Shown here: positions 6,768 through 14,049 of the stretch, one piece after another | Layout: the number at the start of each line of letters is the position of its first letter | Numbering within the stretch: the first letter of the stretch is position 1 | DNA from: Bacteroidales bacterium | Lineage (GTDB): Bacteria > Bacteroidota > Bacteroidia > Bacteroidales > PUMT01 | DNA length: 14,660 nucleotides | Direction: 5' to 3' | Assembly (NCBI GenBank): GCA_007132365.1 | Contig: SLOS01000190.1 | Location: 1-14,660 of the forward strand | Notes under the pieces: generated by a model | Told to the model about the DNA's origin: nothing | The model's input: the letters and a program-made list of their open reading frames with translations, nothing else | The model's database searches: none | Program-made: the position numbers and the translations under genes

Positions 6768-7008
6768 ATTATCTATAAAATTAAATTGATACTACAAGTA
6801 ACTTATAATAAAAAACTGTTACATTTGAAAAGGGTAACCTGTTAAACTGAAAAATTAAGTTATTCAATTCAAATCCCTGTTTCTTTACAACCATCAATAT
6901 AAGATAAAAATATCAATAATCTGCAAAAAAACACAAAACTACCTGCAATCAACCAAATATCTCAGTATTTTTCGTAAAAATACAATAAATAAATTTTTCG
7001 CAGCAAAG
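6768..7008. promoter_or_regulatory. Divergent intergenic region with candidate -7 boxes on both strands
   Basis: This 241-base, very AT-rich stretch separates the minus-strand stress-protein gene from the plus-strand cyclase gene and must hold both promoters. A TAnnTTTG match on the plus strand is TACATTTG (6820-6827). One on the minus strand is TAGTTTTG (complement of 6934-6941). Neither has a clear TTTG partner at 19 bases, so both are tentative. No RNA gene or convincing small coding sequence was seen. The cyclase frame stays open back to 6859 but has no ATG there. Confidence 0.4.
6965..6983. repeat. Perfect inverted repeat GTATTTTT-CGT-AAAAATAC upstream of the cyclase gene
   Basis: Eight-base arms, 6965-6972 and 6976-6983, are fully complementary around CGT and end 25 bases before the cyclase ATG. 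The 13-mer TTCGTAAAAATAC (6971-6983) is identical to 1741-1753 in the candidate ArsR operator. It could be an operator or leader hairpin for the cyclase. No U-tract follows, so it is not a terminator. Confidence 0.4.
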
Positions 7009-8544
7009 ATGGTTTCAATATATGAAATATTTATAACTTTTCATCTGTTTACATTATCTTTTGTGCGGCCGGATTCAACATCCCTGTTGATTACCGGAAT
7101 CATATGTGCAGGTTTTTTTAAACCCGTTTACGTAAACTTCTGGCCGCTAGTTCTGATTTATTTAAATATTCTGTTATTTGTAATTCTTATCCTGGTCCGA
7201 AAATCATTCCGGTTCGCAAAGGAAAAATTCACGCTGGAGGGGATCATAAATGAGCGGACCGAAGAATTGCTCAGGCAGAAAGAGAAGGTAGATGAGCTTC
7301 TTTCCAATATGTTGCCAAAAGATACTGCAAACCAGCTTAAGCTTACCGGCAGGGCAGCCTCCCAAAAATATGAACTGGTAAGCATATTGTTCAGCGATAT
7401 TGAAGGATTCACACGGATTGCCGAACAAATGAACCCTGAGATACTTGTTGATGAACTTGATAAATTCTTTTTCAAATTTGATTCGCTGGTAGAAGAGTTC
7501 AATATCGAAAAAATAAAAACCATCGGCGATGCCTATATGGCCGCCGGGGGGATTCCTGACAGGAACAGGACCAATCCGGTTGATGTAGTGCTGGCTGCCA
7601 TGAGGATTATGCAATATATGAAACAGCTTAAAAAAGAAAATGAATATTTTTGGGACCTGCGTATAGGTATTCATACGGGACCGGTTATTGCGGGTGTAGT
7701 TGGTCAGAAAAAACTTTCCTATGATATCTGGGGCGACTCGGTAAATACAGCCAGCAGGATGGAGTCTTCGGGCGAATCCGGAAAGATTAATATTTCGGGA
7801 AGCACCTATGAGCATGTAAAGGATTTCTTCACATGTGAGTACCGCGGAAAAATGCCCGTGAAGTACAAAGGCAATATTGAAATGTATTTTGTCAAGGGCT
7901 TCAGGCCGGAATTCTCAATTGACATGCAGGGTCAGGAACCAAATGAGCAGTTTTTTATAAAACTGCAGCTTTTAAGGCTTCAGGATATTGAAGAGGAATT
8001 TCTCAAAAGGATGGAAGAGGAATTACCGTCCATATTACAATTTCATGACCACAAGTATTGCGTTGATCTGCTGACGAGGTGCGAACTGCTGGCCGGTTCA
8101 GAAAAACTGTCCGGTGAGGACCACCTGTTAGTGAGAACAGCCGCATTGCTGGATTGCATGAGCTATTCAAAAGGATACACTGAAAGAAATGATCATATAT
8201 ATCAGTTAACCAGGGAACTGCTTCCAAAATATCATTACAATGACAAACAGGTTGAGGAAATATCCCGGCTGATAAGTGCACCTATGTATCCTCCCGCGTC
8301 CATAACATTGCCGGAAAAAGTCCTTTCTGACGCACGTCTGGCATTTATTGGGAAAATTAACTTTTCTGATTCAGTAAACAGGTTCTACAATGAAATGGAT
8401 TTTTACGGACAGGTTTCTTCAAGGAAGGAATTTAATGAGAATCTTGCAGAATTTTTAGAATCATTTGAATTCTACACGCTTACCGCACAGAAACTTTCTG
8501 AGGTACCTGCAAAAAGGCAGATTAAGATACTCATGGAAAATTGA
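7009..8544 (+). CDS. Membrane-anchored class III adenylate cyclase with degenerate C-terminal HD domain
   Basis: This 511-residue protein has an N-terminal hydrophobic region (a clear membrane helix at about 44-63 and shorter hydrophobic stretches at 7-37). A coiled signalling helix follows (about 70-102). The cyclase domain (about 120-298) holds metal-binding Asp130 in FSDIEGFT and Asp174 in IKTIGDAYM. Lys170 and Asp239 (YDIWG) occupy the adenine-selecting positions, and Asn246 and Arg250 of VNTASRM complete the active site, so the product should be cAMP rather than cGMP. Residues about 340-480 resemble an HD phosphohydrolase domain, with AALLDCMSYSKGYTERND in place of the usual AALxHDxGxxxGYxxHEE and VLSDARLAFIG in place of ILxDADLxxLG. 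The metal-ligand histidines and the HD pair are lost; only Asp441 remains. It stands alone as a transcription unit start. The N-terminal sensor region is short for a protein with a signalling helix. Confidence 0.9.
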   Translation: MVSIYEIFITFHLFTLSFVRPDSTSLLITGIICAGFFKPVYVNFWPLVLIYLNILLFVILILVRKSFRFAKEKFTLEGIINERTEELLRQKEKVDELLSNMLPKDTANQLKLTGRAASQKYELVSILFSDIEGFTRIAEQMNPEILVDELDKFFFKFDSLVEEFNIEKIKTIGDAYMAAGGIPDRNRTNPVDVVLAAMRIMQYMKQLKKENEYFWDLRIGIHTGPVIAGVVGQKKLSYDIWGDSVNTASRMESSGESGKINISGSTYEHVKDFFTCEYRGKMPVKYKGNIEMYFVKGFRPEFSIDMQGQEPNEQFFIKLQLLRLQDIEEEFLKRMEEELPSILQFHDHKYCVDLLTRCELLAGSEKLSGEDHLLVRTAALLDCMSYSKGYTERNDHIYQLTRELLPKYHYNDKQVEEISRLISAPMYPPASITLPEKVLSDARLAFIGKINFSDSVNRFYNEMDFYGQVSSRKEFNENLAEFLESFEFYTLTAQKLSEVPAKRQIKILMEN

Positions 8545-8588
8545 TTTTCAATCCTGCATGTATGTTCGGCCTCAGGTCAATTTTTAAC

Positions 8589-8619
8589 ATTGATGTTTCT
8601 TTAATTATGATTAAATTTG
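8589..8619 (+). promoter_or_regulatory. Bacteroidota-type promoter for ilvE
   Basis: ATTG at 8589-8592 (the TTG core of the -33 element) is followed after exactly 19 bases by TAAATTTG (8612-8619), a full match to the TAnnTTTG -7 element. Transcription would start at about 8625, giving a very short leader before the ATG at 8639. This supports ilvE being expressed separately from the cyclase gene, whose stop is at 8544. Confidence 0.7.
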
Positions 8620-8638
8620 GCACAAAAAAACAGATATC

Positions 8639-9658
8639 ATGGATAATACTGACTGGAAAAACCTTCCTTTTGGATATATAAAAACGGATTATAATGTTCG
8701 GTGCTATTACAGGGACGGTAAGTGGGGTGAACTTGAAATATCATCAAAAGACCATATAGACATACATATAGCGGCTACCTGCCTTCATTACGGTCAGGAG
8801 GCGTTTGAAGGCATGAAGGCATTCAGGGGAAAAGACGGCAGGATAAGGCTCTTTCGCTGGCAGGAAAATGCAAAAAGGATGGCCGAATCAGCTGAAGGAA
8901 TATTCATGGCCACCGTACCGGAATTACTGTTCAAAGAAGCTATTGTAAAAGCTGTACTGATGAACAAAAGATTTGTCCCGCCATACGGAACAGGTGCAGC
9001 ACTCTATATCAGGCCATTGTTGTTAGGTACCGGAGCACAGATAGGTGTCAAGCCGTCAAACGAATATTTGTTCATGGTTTTTGTAACCCCGGTCGGACCC
9101 TATTTTAAGGAGGGATTCAATCCGGTTAAAATTGCAATAGTAAAAGATACTGACAGGGCAGCTCCCCTGGGAACCGGTAACATAAAGGTAGGAGGTAACT
9201 ACGCAGCCAGTCTGCGAGGTGTAATGAAAGCCATTAATGCCGGGTATGGCTCTCCTATGTATCTTGACGCCAAAGAGAAACGATATATTGATGAGATAGG
9301 GGCAGCTAATTTTTACGGTATTAAGAACAATACCTACATAACCCCCAGATCGGACTCAATCCTGCCATCGATAACAAATAAGAGTGTTATGACAATCGCA
9401 GGGGATATGGGATTGAAGGTTGAGCGTCGTCCTGTTGCAATAGATGAACTTGAAACTTTTGAGGAGGCAGGTGCTTGTGGCACCGCAGCCATTATTGCTC
9501 CTATAGGTGAGGTACACGACCTTGAAACAGGAAAAACCATAAATTATTGCAAGGATGGCAAACCCGGACCGGTCTCAACAGCTATCTACAACCGCCTGCT
9601 GGGCATACAATTTGGCGATGAGGAAGATAAATTCGGATGGACAGAGATTATTGACTGA
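8639..9658 (+). CDS. ilvE: Branched-chain-amino-acid aminotransferase
   Basis: A 339-residue class IV (fold type IV) PLP enzyme that interconverts leucine, isoleucine and valine with their 2-oxo acids using glutamate/2-oxoglutarate, in the cytoplasm. Motifs seen are HYGQEAFEGMKAFR (residues 50-63), YIRPLLLGTG (123-132), GTGNIKVGGNYAAS with the PLP-binding Lys183, IDEIGAANF with Glu219 that contacts the pyridine nitrogen, and ACGTAAIIAPIGEV near the C-terminus. The NIKVGGNYA form and the length mark the longer subgroup that also includes the eukaryotic enzymes, rather than the roughly 310-residue E. coli form. The promoter at 8589-8619 precedes it closely, and ftsX follows after 146 bases. The ATG at 8639 is the natural start; no in-frame alternative fits better. 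Confidence 0.95.
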   Translation: MDNTDWKNLPFGYIKTDYNVRCYYRDGKWGELEISSKDHIDIHIAATCLHYGQEAFEGMKAFRGKDGRIRLFRWQENAKRMAESAEGIFMATVPELLFKEAIVKAVLMNKRFVPPYGTGAALYIRPLLLGTGAQIGVKPSNEYLFMVFVTPVGPYFKEGFNPVKIAIVKDTDRAAPLGTGNIKVGGNYAASLRGVMKAINAGYGSPMYLDAKEKRYIDEIGAANFYGIKNNTYITPRSDSILPSITNKSVMTIAGDMGLKVERRPVAIDELETFEEAGACGTAAIIAPIGEVHDLETGKTINYCKDGKPGPVSTAIYNRLLGIQFGDEEDKFGWTEIID

Positions 9659-9739
9659 AATCACAACCAGGATATACTATAATTATATTGCTAATATGAA
9701 TTTCCTGCTGAACATAATTAATTATTTTAACGTGTCAAG

Positions 9740-9752
9740 CGTAATTTTTACG
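9740..9752. promoter_or_regulatory. CGTAA-TTT-TTACG dyad upstream of ftsX
   Basis: In the 146-base gap between ilvE and ftsX, perfect 5-base arms CGTAA (9740-9744) and TTACG (9748-9752) flank TTT. On the minus strand the sequence is CGTAAAAATTACG, one base longer than the CGTAAAAATACG core of the dyad at 1743-1754. It lies 52 bases before the ftsX ATG. No TAnnTTTG box was found in this gap. It may be an operator or chance in AT-rich DNA. Confidence 0.3.
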
Positions 9753-9804
9753 GATGAATCGTTCATGATGCATGAGGCCAATGATTTATTAACAATATTT
9801 ACTC

Positions 9805-10677
9805 ATGAAAGAATCAAAAGTAGTTAAGCGAAGGTTAAGAAGCTCTTATTTTATATCCATAATAAGTATCGCTTTGCTTCTCTTCATGGTGGGACTGATG
9901 GGACTGCTTATCCTGAATGCCAGGAACCTATCGGAGTACGTAAAGGAGAACATAGGATTTTCAGTTATTCTTGAAGAGGATGTAAAGGAGGTGGATATCA
10001 TCAGGATCCAGAAAAATCTTAATGCAACCGACTATGTCAAGTCCACCAGATATATTACCAAAGAAAAAGCTGCCAGTGAACTGGAGGAAATGCTTGGAGA
10101 AGATTTTATAAGCTTTCTCGGTTTTAATCCGCTTTTACCGTCAATAGAAGTAAATCTATATGCTGCTTATGCAAACCCAGACAGCATATTAATAATAGAA
10201 AAAGACATTGAGCAGTTTTCTCATGTCAAAGAGGTTTACTATCAGAAATCCCTGGTACACCTGGTTAATGAGAATATCAGGAAGATAAGCATGATCATTA
10301 CCATTTTCAGCCTTATGTTGTTCCTTATCTCACTATCCCTTATAAACAACACCATAAGATTATCAGTTTACGCAAGGAGATTCATAATAAACACCATGAA
10401 GCTGGTGGGAGCAACCAATTCCTTTATCAGGAGGCCCTTTCTTTTCAAAAGTGCTGCCCATGGATTGTATGCTGCCATTTTTGCAAATGCCCTGATGCTG
10501 GGATTAATATATATGGCCCAGAAAGAATTTGCCGAGCTCTTTGGATTTCAGGACCTGCAAACAATTGGATTGCTGTTCATATCCATAATATTACTTGGTA
10601 TAATAATCAACTGGATATCCACCTTTTTTGCAGTTAGCAGGTTTCTAAGAATGAAAACAGATGATCTCTATTATTAG
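9805..10677 (+). CDS. ftsX: Cell division protein FtsX (permease-like)
   Basis: A 290-residue inner-membrane protein. It has a helix at about 15-38, an extracytoplasmic domain at about 42-158 beginning with the family segment ENIGFSVILEEDV, and three further helices at about 161-183, 217-237 and 254-276. The cytoplasmic segment RRFIINTMKLVGATNSFIRRPF (191-212) is the characteristic FtsX loop that meets the ATPase FtsE. FtsEX couples ATP hydrolysis to activation of septal peptidoglycan hydrolases through the extracytoplasmic domain. No ftsE is next to it; it must be encoded elsewhere if the pair works as in other bacteria. DUF3098 follows after 43 bases. Length and topology are normal for the family. 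Confidence 0.93.
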   Translation: MKESKVVKRRLRSSYFISIISIALLLFMVGLMGLLILNARNLSEYVKENIGFSVILEEDVKEVDIIRIQKNLNATDYVKSTRYITKEKAASELEEMLGEDFISFLGFNPLLPSIEVNLYAAYANPDSILIIEKDIEQFSHVKEVYYQKSLVHLVNENIRKISMIITIFSLMLFLISLSLINNTIRLSVYARRFIINTMKLVGATNSFIRRPFLFKSAAHGLYAAIFANALMLGLIYMAQKEFAELFGFQDLQTIGLLFISIILLGIIINWISTFFAVSRFLRMKTDDLYY

Positions 10678-10720
10678 AAGCTGAAGCTATAACTTTCAAT
10701 AATATAATAACCATAAATTA

Positions 10721-10990
10721 ATGGCACAAAAAAAGAAAGAAAAGCCAAAACCCTTTGATTTTCCTTTTGCAAGAGAAAATTACCGGCTTTTGATAATCGG
10801 AGTATTTATCATTGTTGTTGGGTTTATTCTTATGATTGGAGGAGGGTCGGATGATCCTGATGTATTTAATCCCGCCATTTTCAGTTTCCGCCGGATTACA
10901 CTGGCCCCACTGGTAGCCTTATTCGGTTTTATATTCATAATTTATGCAATTATGAAGCAACCGTCGGAAACAAAAGAAGATAAAAAGTAA
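10721..10990 (+). CDS. DUF3098 family small two-pass membrane protein
   Basis: An 89-residue protein with a basic N-terminus (MAQKKKEKPKP), then FDFPFARENYRLLIIG leading into helix 1 (about 22-40). A short loop GGGSDDPDVFNPAIFSFRRITLAP follows, helix 2 (about 61-78) and a charged tail. The F-x-FxxxNYxxxIIG opening, GGGSDDPxxFNPxIFSxRRI loop and LAP start of helix 2 are the pattern of DUF3098, a family found in Bacteroidota between ftsX and uppP. Both termini are predicted to face the cytoplasm. Its function is unknown. Its constant placement beside FtsX and UppP hints at a role in envelope or division, which is inference from position only. Confidence 0.88.
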   Translation: MAQKKKEKPKPFDFPFARENYRLLIIGVFIIVVGFILMIGGGSDDPDVFNPAIFSFRRITLAPLVALFGFIFIIYAIMKQPSETKEDKK

Positions 10991-11024
10991 TACCATGATC
11001 CCTGAAAATTTCCCCCGGCAACTG

Positions 11025-11066
11025 ATTTACCGGAGAAAATCATATATTGTGCCGGGCCCGGTAAAT
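11025..11066 (+). repeat. Inverted repeat ahead of uppP, possible hairpin or attenuator
   Basis: In the 116-base gap between the DUF3098 gene and uppP, ATTTACCGG (11025-11033) pairs perfectly with CCGGTAAAT (11058-11066) across 24 bases. Within it CCGGGCCCGG (11052-11061) is itself a perfect palindrome and offers a competing fold. T-rich but interrupted sequence follows (11066-11095). This could be a weak terminator or attenuator controlling how much transcription reaches uppP-truB-queA. No full terminator U-tract is present. Confidence 0.4.
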
Positions 11067-11106
11067 TTCTTTACCCTTTTATCTATTTACCTTTTAATTA
11101 CCTGAA

Positions 11107-11889
11107 ATGACCTGGATTGAAGCATTGATACTGGGGCTGCTGCAGGGACTTACTGAATTTCTTCCTGTTAGCAGCAGCGGACACCTTGAATTGGGAAAAG
11201 TGGTGCTTGACATAGAGGCAAAGGAGAACCTTACGTTTTCCATAATTGTTCATGCAGCAACCGTATTGAGCATAATAGTGGTTTTTTCCCGGGATATCCG
11301 TGAGCTGGCAGCGGGAATCCTTAAATTTGAGTGGAATGAATCAACCATATATTCAGCCAAAATAGTGATTTCAATGATCCCTGTGGCCATTGTGGGTATT
11401 TTCTTTATGAGTGAAGTGGAAAGTGTATATACCGGCAATATTGTATTTGTAGGCAGCATGCTCCTGGTCACAGCAAGTTTATTGATGCTGACCTACCTGG
11501 CAAAATCGAGGGACAAGGATGTGACCTACAGAGACGCTTTTGTTATGGGCCTGGCACAGGCATTTGCAGTTTTACCAGGCATCTCACGTTCAGGGGCAAC
11601 CATTGCAACGGGATTATTCCTCGGTGTGAGAAAAGACCTGGTGACAAGATTTTCCTTCCTGATGGTGCTGGTTCCCATTATTGGAGCGACTTTTTTTGAT
11701 ATTATAAGAACCAGTGAACCTGAAGTGGTTACGATAGGATTCATTCCGTTGATGACAGGGTTTATGGCAGCCTTTCTCAGCGGTGTGTTTGCCTGCAGAA
11801 TAATGCTCAGGGTTGTGAGGAAGGGAAAATTGATTTATTTCGCAATTTATTGTATCTTAGTGGCTTCAATTGCCATTTCCCTTGGTTAA
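11107..11889 (+). CDS. uppP: Undecaprenyl-diphosphate phosphatase (BacA/UppP)
   Basis: A 260-residue polytopic inner-membrane enzyme that removes a phosphate from undecaprenyl diphosphate so the carrier lipid can be reused for peptidoglycan and surface polysaccharide; it also gives bacitracin tolerance. Both signature regions are present: LLQGLTEFLPVSSSGHLELG (residues 11-30), containing the (E/Q)xxxE motif as Gln13...Glu17, with Ser22-24 and His26, and LPGISRSGATIATGLFLG with catalytic Arg161. Hydrophobic segments alternate through the rest in the usual pattern for this family. The truB start follows 9 bases after the stop, so the two are co-transcribed. The upstream gap holds the inverted repeat at 11025-11066. 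Confidence 0.95.
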   Translation: MTWIEALILGLLQGLTEFLPVSSSGHLELGKVVLDIEAKENLTFSIIVHAATVLSIIVVFSRDIRELAAGILKFEWNESTIYSAKIVISMIPVAIVGIFFMSEVESVYTGNIVFVGSMLLVTASLLMLTYLAKSRDKDVTYRDAFVMGLAQAFAVLPGISRSGATIATGLFLGVRKDLVTRFSFLMVLVPIIGATFFDIIRTSEPEVVTIGFIPLMTGFMAAFLSGVFACRIMLRVVRKGKLIYFAIYCILVASIAISLG

Positions 11890-11898
11890 TTTTATCAG

Positions 11899-12612
11899 AT
11901 GACAGGTACGGAAATCAACACCGGACTTCTAAAAGGCGGTATAGTTCTTATTAACAAGCCTTATGGCTGGACCTCTTTTGATGCGGTTAACAAAGTAAGA
12001 TCCATTTTAAGAAAGCATTACGGAATTCGCAAGATCAAGGTAGGACATGCCGGGACCCTTGATCCTCTTGCCTCAGGGCTGGTAATTATTTGTACGGGCA
12101 GAATGACAAAAGAAATTCACCGCTTTCAGGAACTTGAAAAGGAATATATTGCTACTTTTATGCTCGGAAAAACCACCCCTTCATTTGATCTTGAAACTTT
12201 GGTGGACAGGGAATATGAAACGGCACATATAACCACAGGCCTTATTGAAAAAGCCCTGGAAAAATTCACGGGAGAGATTGACCAGATTCCTCCTCTCTTC
12301 TCGGCAAAATTCATAGACGGTAAAAGGGCTTATAAAATGGCAAGAAAGGGAGGTGATATTGAATTACCGTCTTCCCGTGTAAGCATAAGGGAAATAGTCG
12401 TTAAAAGATTTGAACTGCCGGAGCTTGAATTATCTATTTCATGCAGCAAGGGAACATATATAAGATCTCTTGCCCGCGATATCGGCCGTGAACTGAAGAG
12501 CGGAGCATACCTGTCGGCATTGAAAAGAACCCGTATAGGAGATTACAGGCTTTCATCGGCTGTTTCACCCGAAGAATTTGAAAAAGATTTTCGCATAAAT
12601 CAAACAAAATAA
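11899..12612 (+). CDS. truB: tRNA pseudouridine(55) synthase TruB
   Basis: This enzyme isomerises U55 in the T-loop of tRNAs to pseudouridine and also helps tRNA folding. The 237-residue protein shows the family opening GGIVLINKPYGWTSFDAVNKV (from residue 13). Next is the catalytic stretch KVGHAGTLDPLASGLVIICTG with Asp55, then PPLFSAKFIDGKRAYKMAR (about 131-150) and CSKGTYIRSLARDIGREL. The length is that of the short Bacteroidota form lacking the C-terminal PUA extension of the 314-residue E. coli enzyme. It sits 9 bases after uppP, and queA begins 58 bases beyond its stop, placing two tRNA-modification genes together. Confidence 0.96.
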   Translation: MTGTEINTGLLKGGIVLINKPYGWTSFDAVNKVRSILRKHYGIRKIKVGHAGTLDPLASGLVIICTGRMTKEIHRFQELEKEYIATFMLGKTTPSFDLETLVDREYETAHITTGLIEKALEKFTGEIDQIPPLFSAKFIDGKRAYKMARKGGDIELPSSRVSIREIVVKRFELPELELSISCSKGTYIRSLARDIGRELKSGAYLSALKRTRIGDYRLSSAVSPEEFEKDFRINQTK

Positions 12613-12670
12613 GCGTTATTACGTATAAAAGACACTCAGTAAAGACAACTTTATAATGATCATGGAGAGA

Positions 12671-13720
12671 ATGAAATTATCGCGTTACAAGTACAGTTTA
12701 CCGGAAAACCTCATTGCCAAGCACCCTTCATCAAACAGAGATGAATCAAGACTTATGGTACTGTACCGGAATACCGGAAAAATTGAGCACAGGATCTTCA
12801 AAGACATCGTGGAGTATTTTGGAGACCAGGATGCAATGGTTTTTAACAATACAAAGGTTTTTCCCGCAAGGTTGCTTGGGAATAAAGAGAAGACCGGTGC
12901 TGAGATCGAGGTGTTCCTTCTGAGAGAACTGAACAGGGAACAACGCCTGTGGGATGTCCTGGTCGATCCGGCCCGCAAGATCAGGATCGGAAACAAATTG
13001 TATTTTGGCGAAAATGATATGCTGGTAGCCGAAGTGATCGATAATACCACTTCAAGAGGAAGAACTTTGCGTTTTCTTTATGACGGGCCATACGAGGAGT
13101 TCAAGGACACCCTTTACAAACTTGGAGAAACCCCCCTTCCCAAATTTATCCGCAGGGACGTTGAACCTGAAGACAGGGAGCGGTACCAGACAATCTTTGC
13201 CAAACATGAAGGCGCAGTTGCAGCACCCACTGCTGGAATGCACTTCAGCAGGGAACTACTCAAGCGCCTTGAGATTAAGGGAGTAAATTTTGCCGAGATC
13301 ACCCTGCACGTAGGACTTGGTAATTTCCGAACTGTTGACGTGGAAGATCTTACAAAGCATAAGATGGATTCAGAACGGATAATAGTTACCGAGGAGGCAG
13401 CAAACATAGTTAATGAAGCCAAAGAAAAAAGAAAAAATGTCTGTGCAGTCGGAACCACAGTTCTGAGAACACTTGAAAGTACCGTATCCACAACCGGCCT
13501 GCTTAAACCTTATGACGGATGGACAAATAAGTTTATTTTCCCTCCCTATGAACCAAGTGTGCCGAACTCAATGATATCCAATTTTCACCTTCCCCTGTCA
13601 ACCATGCTGATGATAGTTTCAGCCTTCACCGGGTTCGATCCTCTGTTTAAAGCTTACAAACTGGCTATCAAGGAACAATACAGGTTCGGCACCTACGGGG
13701 ATGCCATGCTTATTTTGTAA
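12671..13720 (+). CDS. queA: S-adenosylmethionine:tRNA ribosyltransferase-isomerase QueA
   Basis: QueA transfers and isomerises the ribose of S-adenosylmethionine onto preQ1 in tRNA to form epoxyqueuosine, the penultimate step to queuosine at wobble position 34. The 349-residue product starts MKLSRYKYSLPENLIAKHP and has NRDESRLMVL, FNNTKVFPARL, WDVLVDPARKIRIGNKLYF, APTAGMHFS, ITLHVGLGNFR, HKMDSE, VGTTVLRTLES, FIFPPYEPS and the ending YRFGTYGDAMLIL, all diagnostic. Earlier in-frame ATGs at 12656 and 12662 exist, but homologues begin at MKLSxFKF, so 12671 is chosen. No obvious ribosome-binding site separates the choices. It closes the ftsX-to-queA cluster. Identity is certain; only the start is open. 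Confidence 0.95.
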   Translation: MKLSRYKYSLPENLIAKHPSSNRDESRLMVLYRNTGKIEHRIFKDIVEYFGDQDAMVFNNTKVFPARLLGNKEKTGAEIEVFLLRELNREQRLWDVLVDPARKIRIGNKLYFGENDMLVAEVIDNTTSRGRTLRFLYDGPYEEFKDTLYKLGETPLPKFIRRDVEPEDRERYQTIFAKHEGAVAAPTAGMHFSRELLKRLEIKGVNFAEITLHVGLGNFRTVDVEDLTKHKMDSERIIVTEEAANIVNEAKEKRKNVCAVGTTVLRTLESTVSTTGLLKPYDGWTNKFIFPPYEPSVPNSMISNFHLPLSTMLMIVSAFTGFDPLFKAYKLAIKEQYRFGTYGDAMLIL

Positions 13721-13943
13721 TATCCCAAATACTGACCCTGCCAAAATTGCAATTATCATTTTACAATATTTATCAGACCTTCATTTTGATGTGCGGGTAA
13801 TCTTGCTCATGACTCTTTGCAGACATCAATTTGCCGGAAAATAAAACGCTGGATATTATAACCTTTGGGGAGTTTTTCCGTACAAACACTTACATAAAAC
13901 ACAGGAATATTGACTTTTACCTGTTTTTTCAGATTGAAAGAAT

Positions 13944-13961
13944 TTTCCCCTTCCGGGGAAA
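13944..13961. repeat. Short GC-rich hairpin TTTCCCC-TTCC-GGGGAAA
   Basis: Perfect 7-base arms (13944-13950 and 13955-13961) with a 4-base loop lie 224 bases after the queA stop. No T-run follows on the plus strand, so it is not a standard terminator; on the minus strand the flank is AATTCTTTC, also not a proper U-tract. It could be an RNA structure in the leader of the downstream PKD gene or a weak 3' boundary for queA. Confidence 0.4.
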
Positions 13962-14032
13962 CAAAGTCAGTCTCCTGTGAAAATCAGCAATATACAATGA
14001 CAAAATCACTGTATAATCGCTGAGTTGTTGTC

Positions 14033-14049
14033 ATTTTGTGAAACAAAAT
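14033..14049. repeat. AT-rich inverted repeat ATTTTGT-GAA-ACAAAAT
   Basis: Perfect 7-base arms (14033-14039 and 14043-14049) with a 3-base loop lie 86 bases before the PKD gene. It may be an operator or leader hairpin for that gene. The AT-rich composition makes chance occurrence plausible. Confidence 0.3.

Noticed and set aside
6859..7008. Possible 50-codon N-terminal extension of the cyclase
   Set aside because: The frame is open, but there is no ATG, GTG or TTG start at a sensible place, and the translation is low-complexity Lys/Asn/Ile sequence expected from AT-rich noncoding DNA.
7126..7137. GTTTACGTAAAC palindrome as an operator
   Set aside because: It lies inside the coding region of the cyclase membrane segment and is probably incidental, though it resembles the CGTA-type intergenic dyads.
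7204..7815. A 203-codon minus-strand open frame opposite the cyclase domain
   Set aside because: The opposite strand encodes an intact cyclase catalytic domain with all active-site residues; the antisense product matches nothing recognisable.
9555..9827. A 90-codon open frame running from inside ilvE across the gap into ftsX
   Set aside because: Its first third is an out-of-frame reading of ilvE, it overlaps the ftsX start, and the translated sequence shows no recognisable fold or motif.
13114..13491. A 125-codon minus-strand open frame inside queA
   Set aside because: queA is continuous and well conserved across this stretch; the antisense frame is serine-rich shadow sequence.
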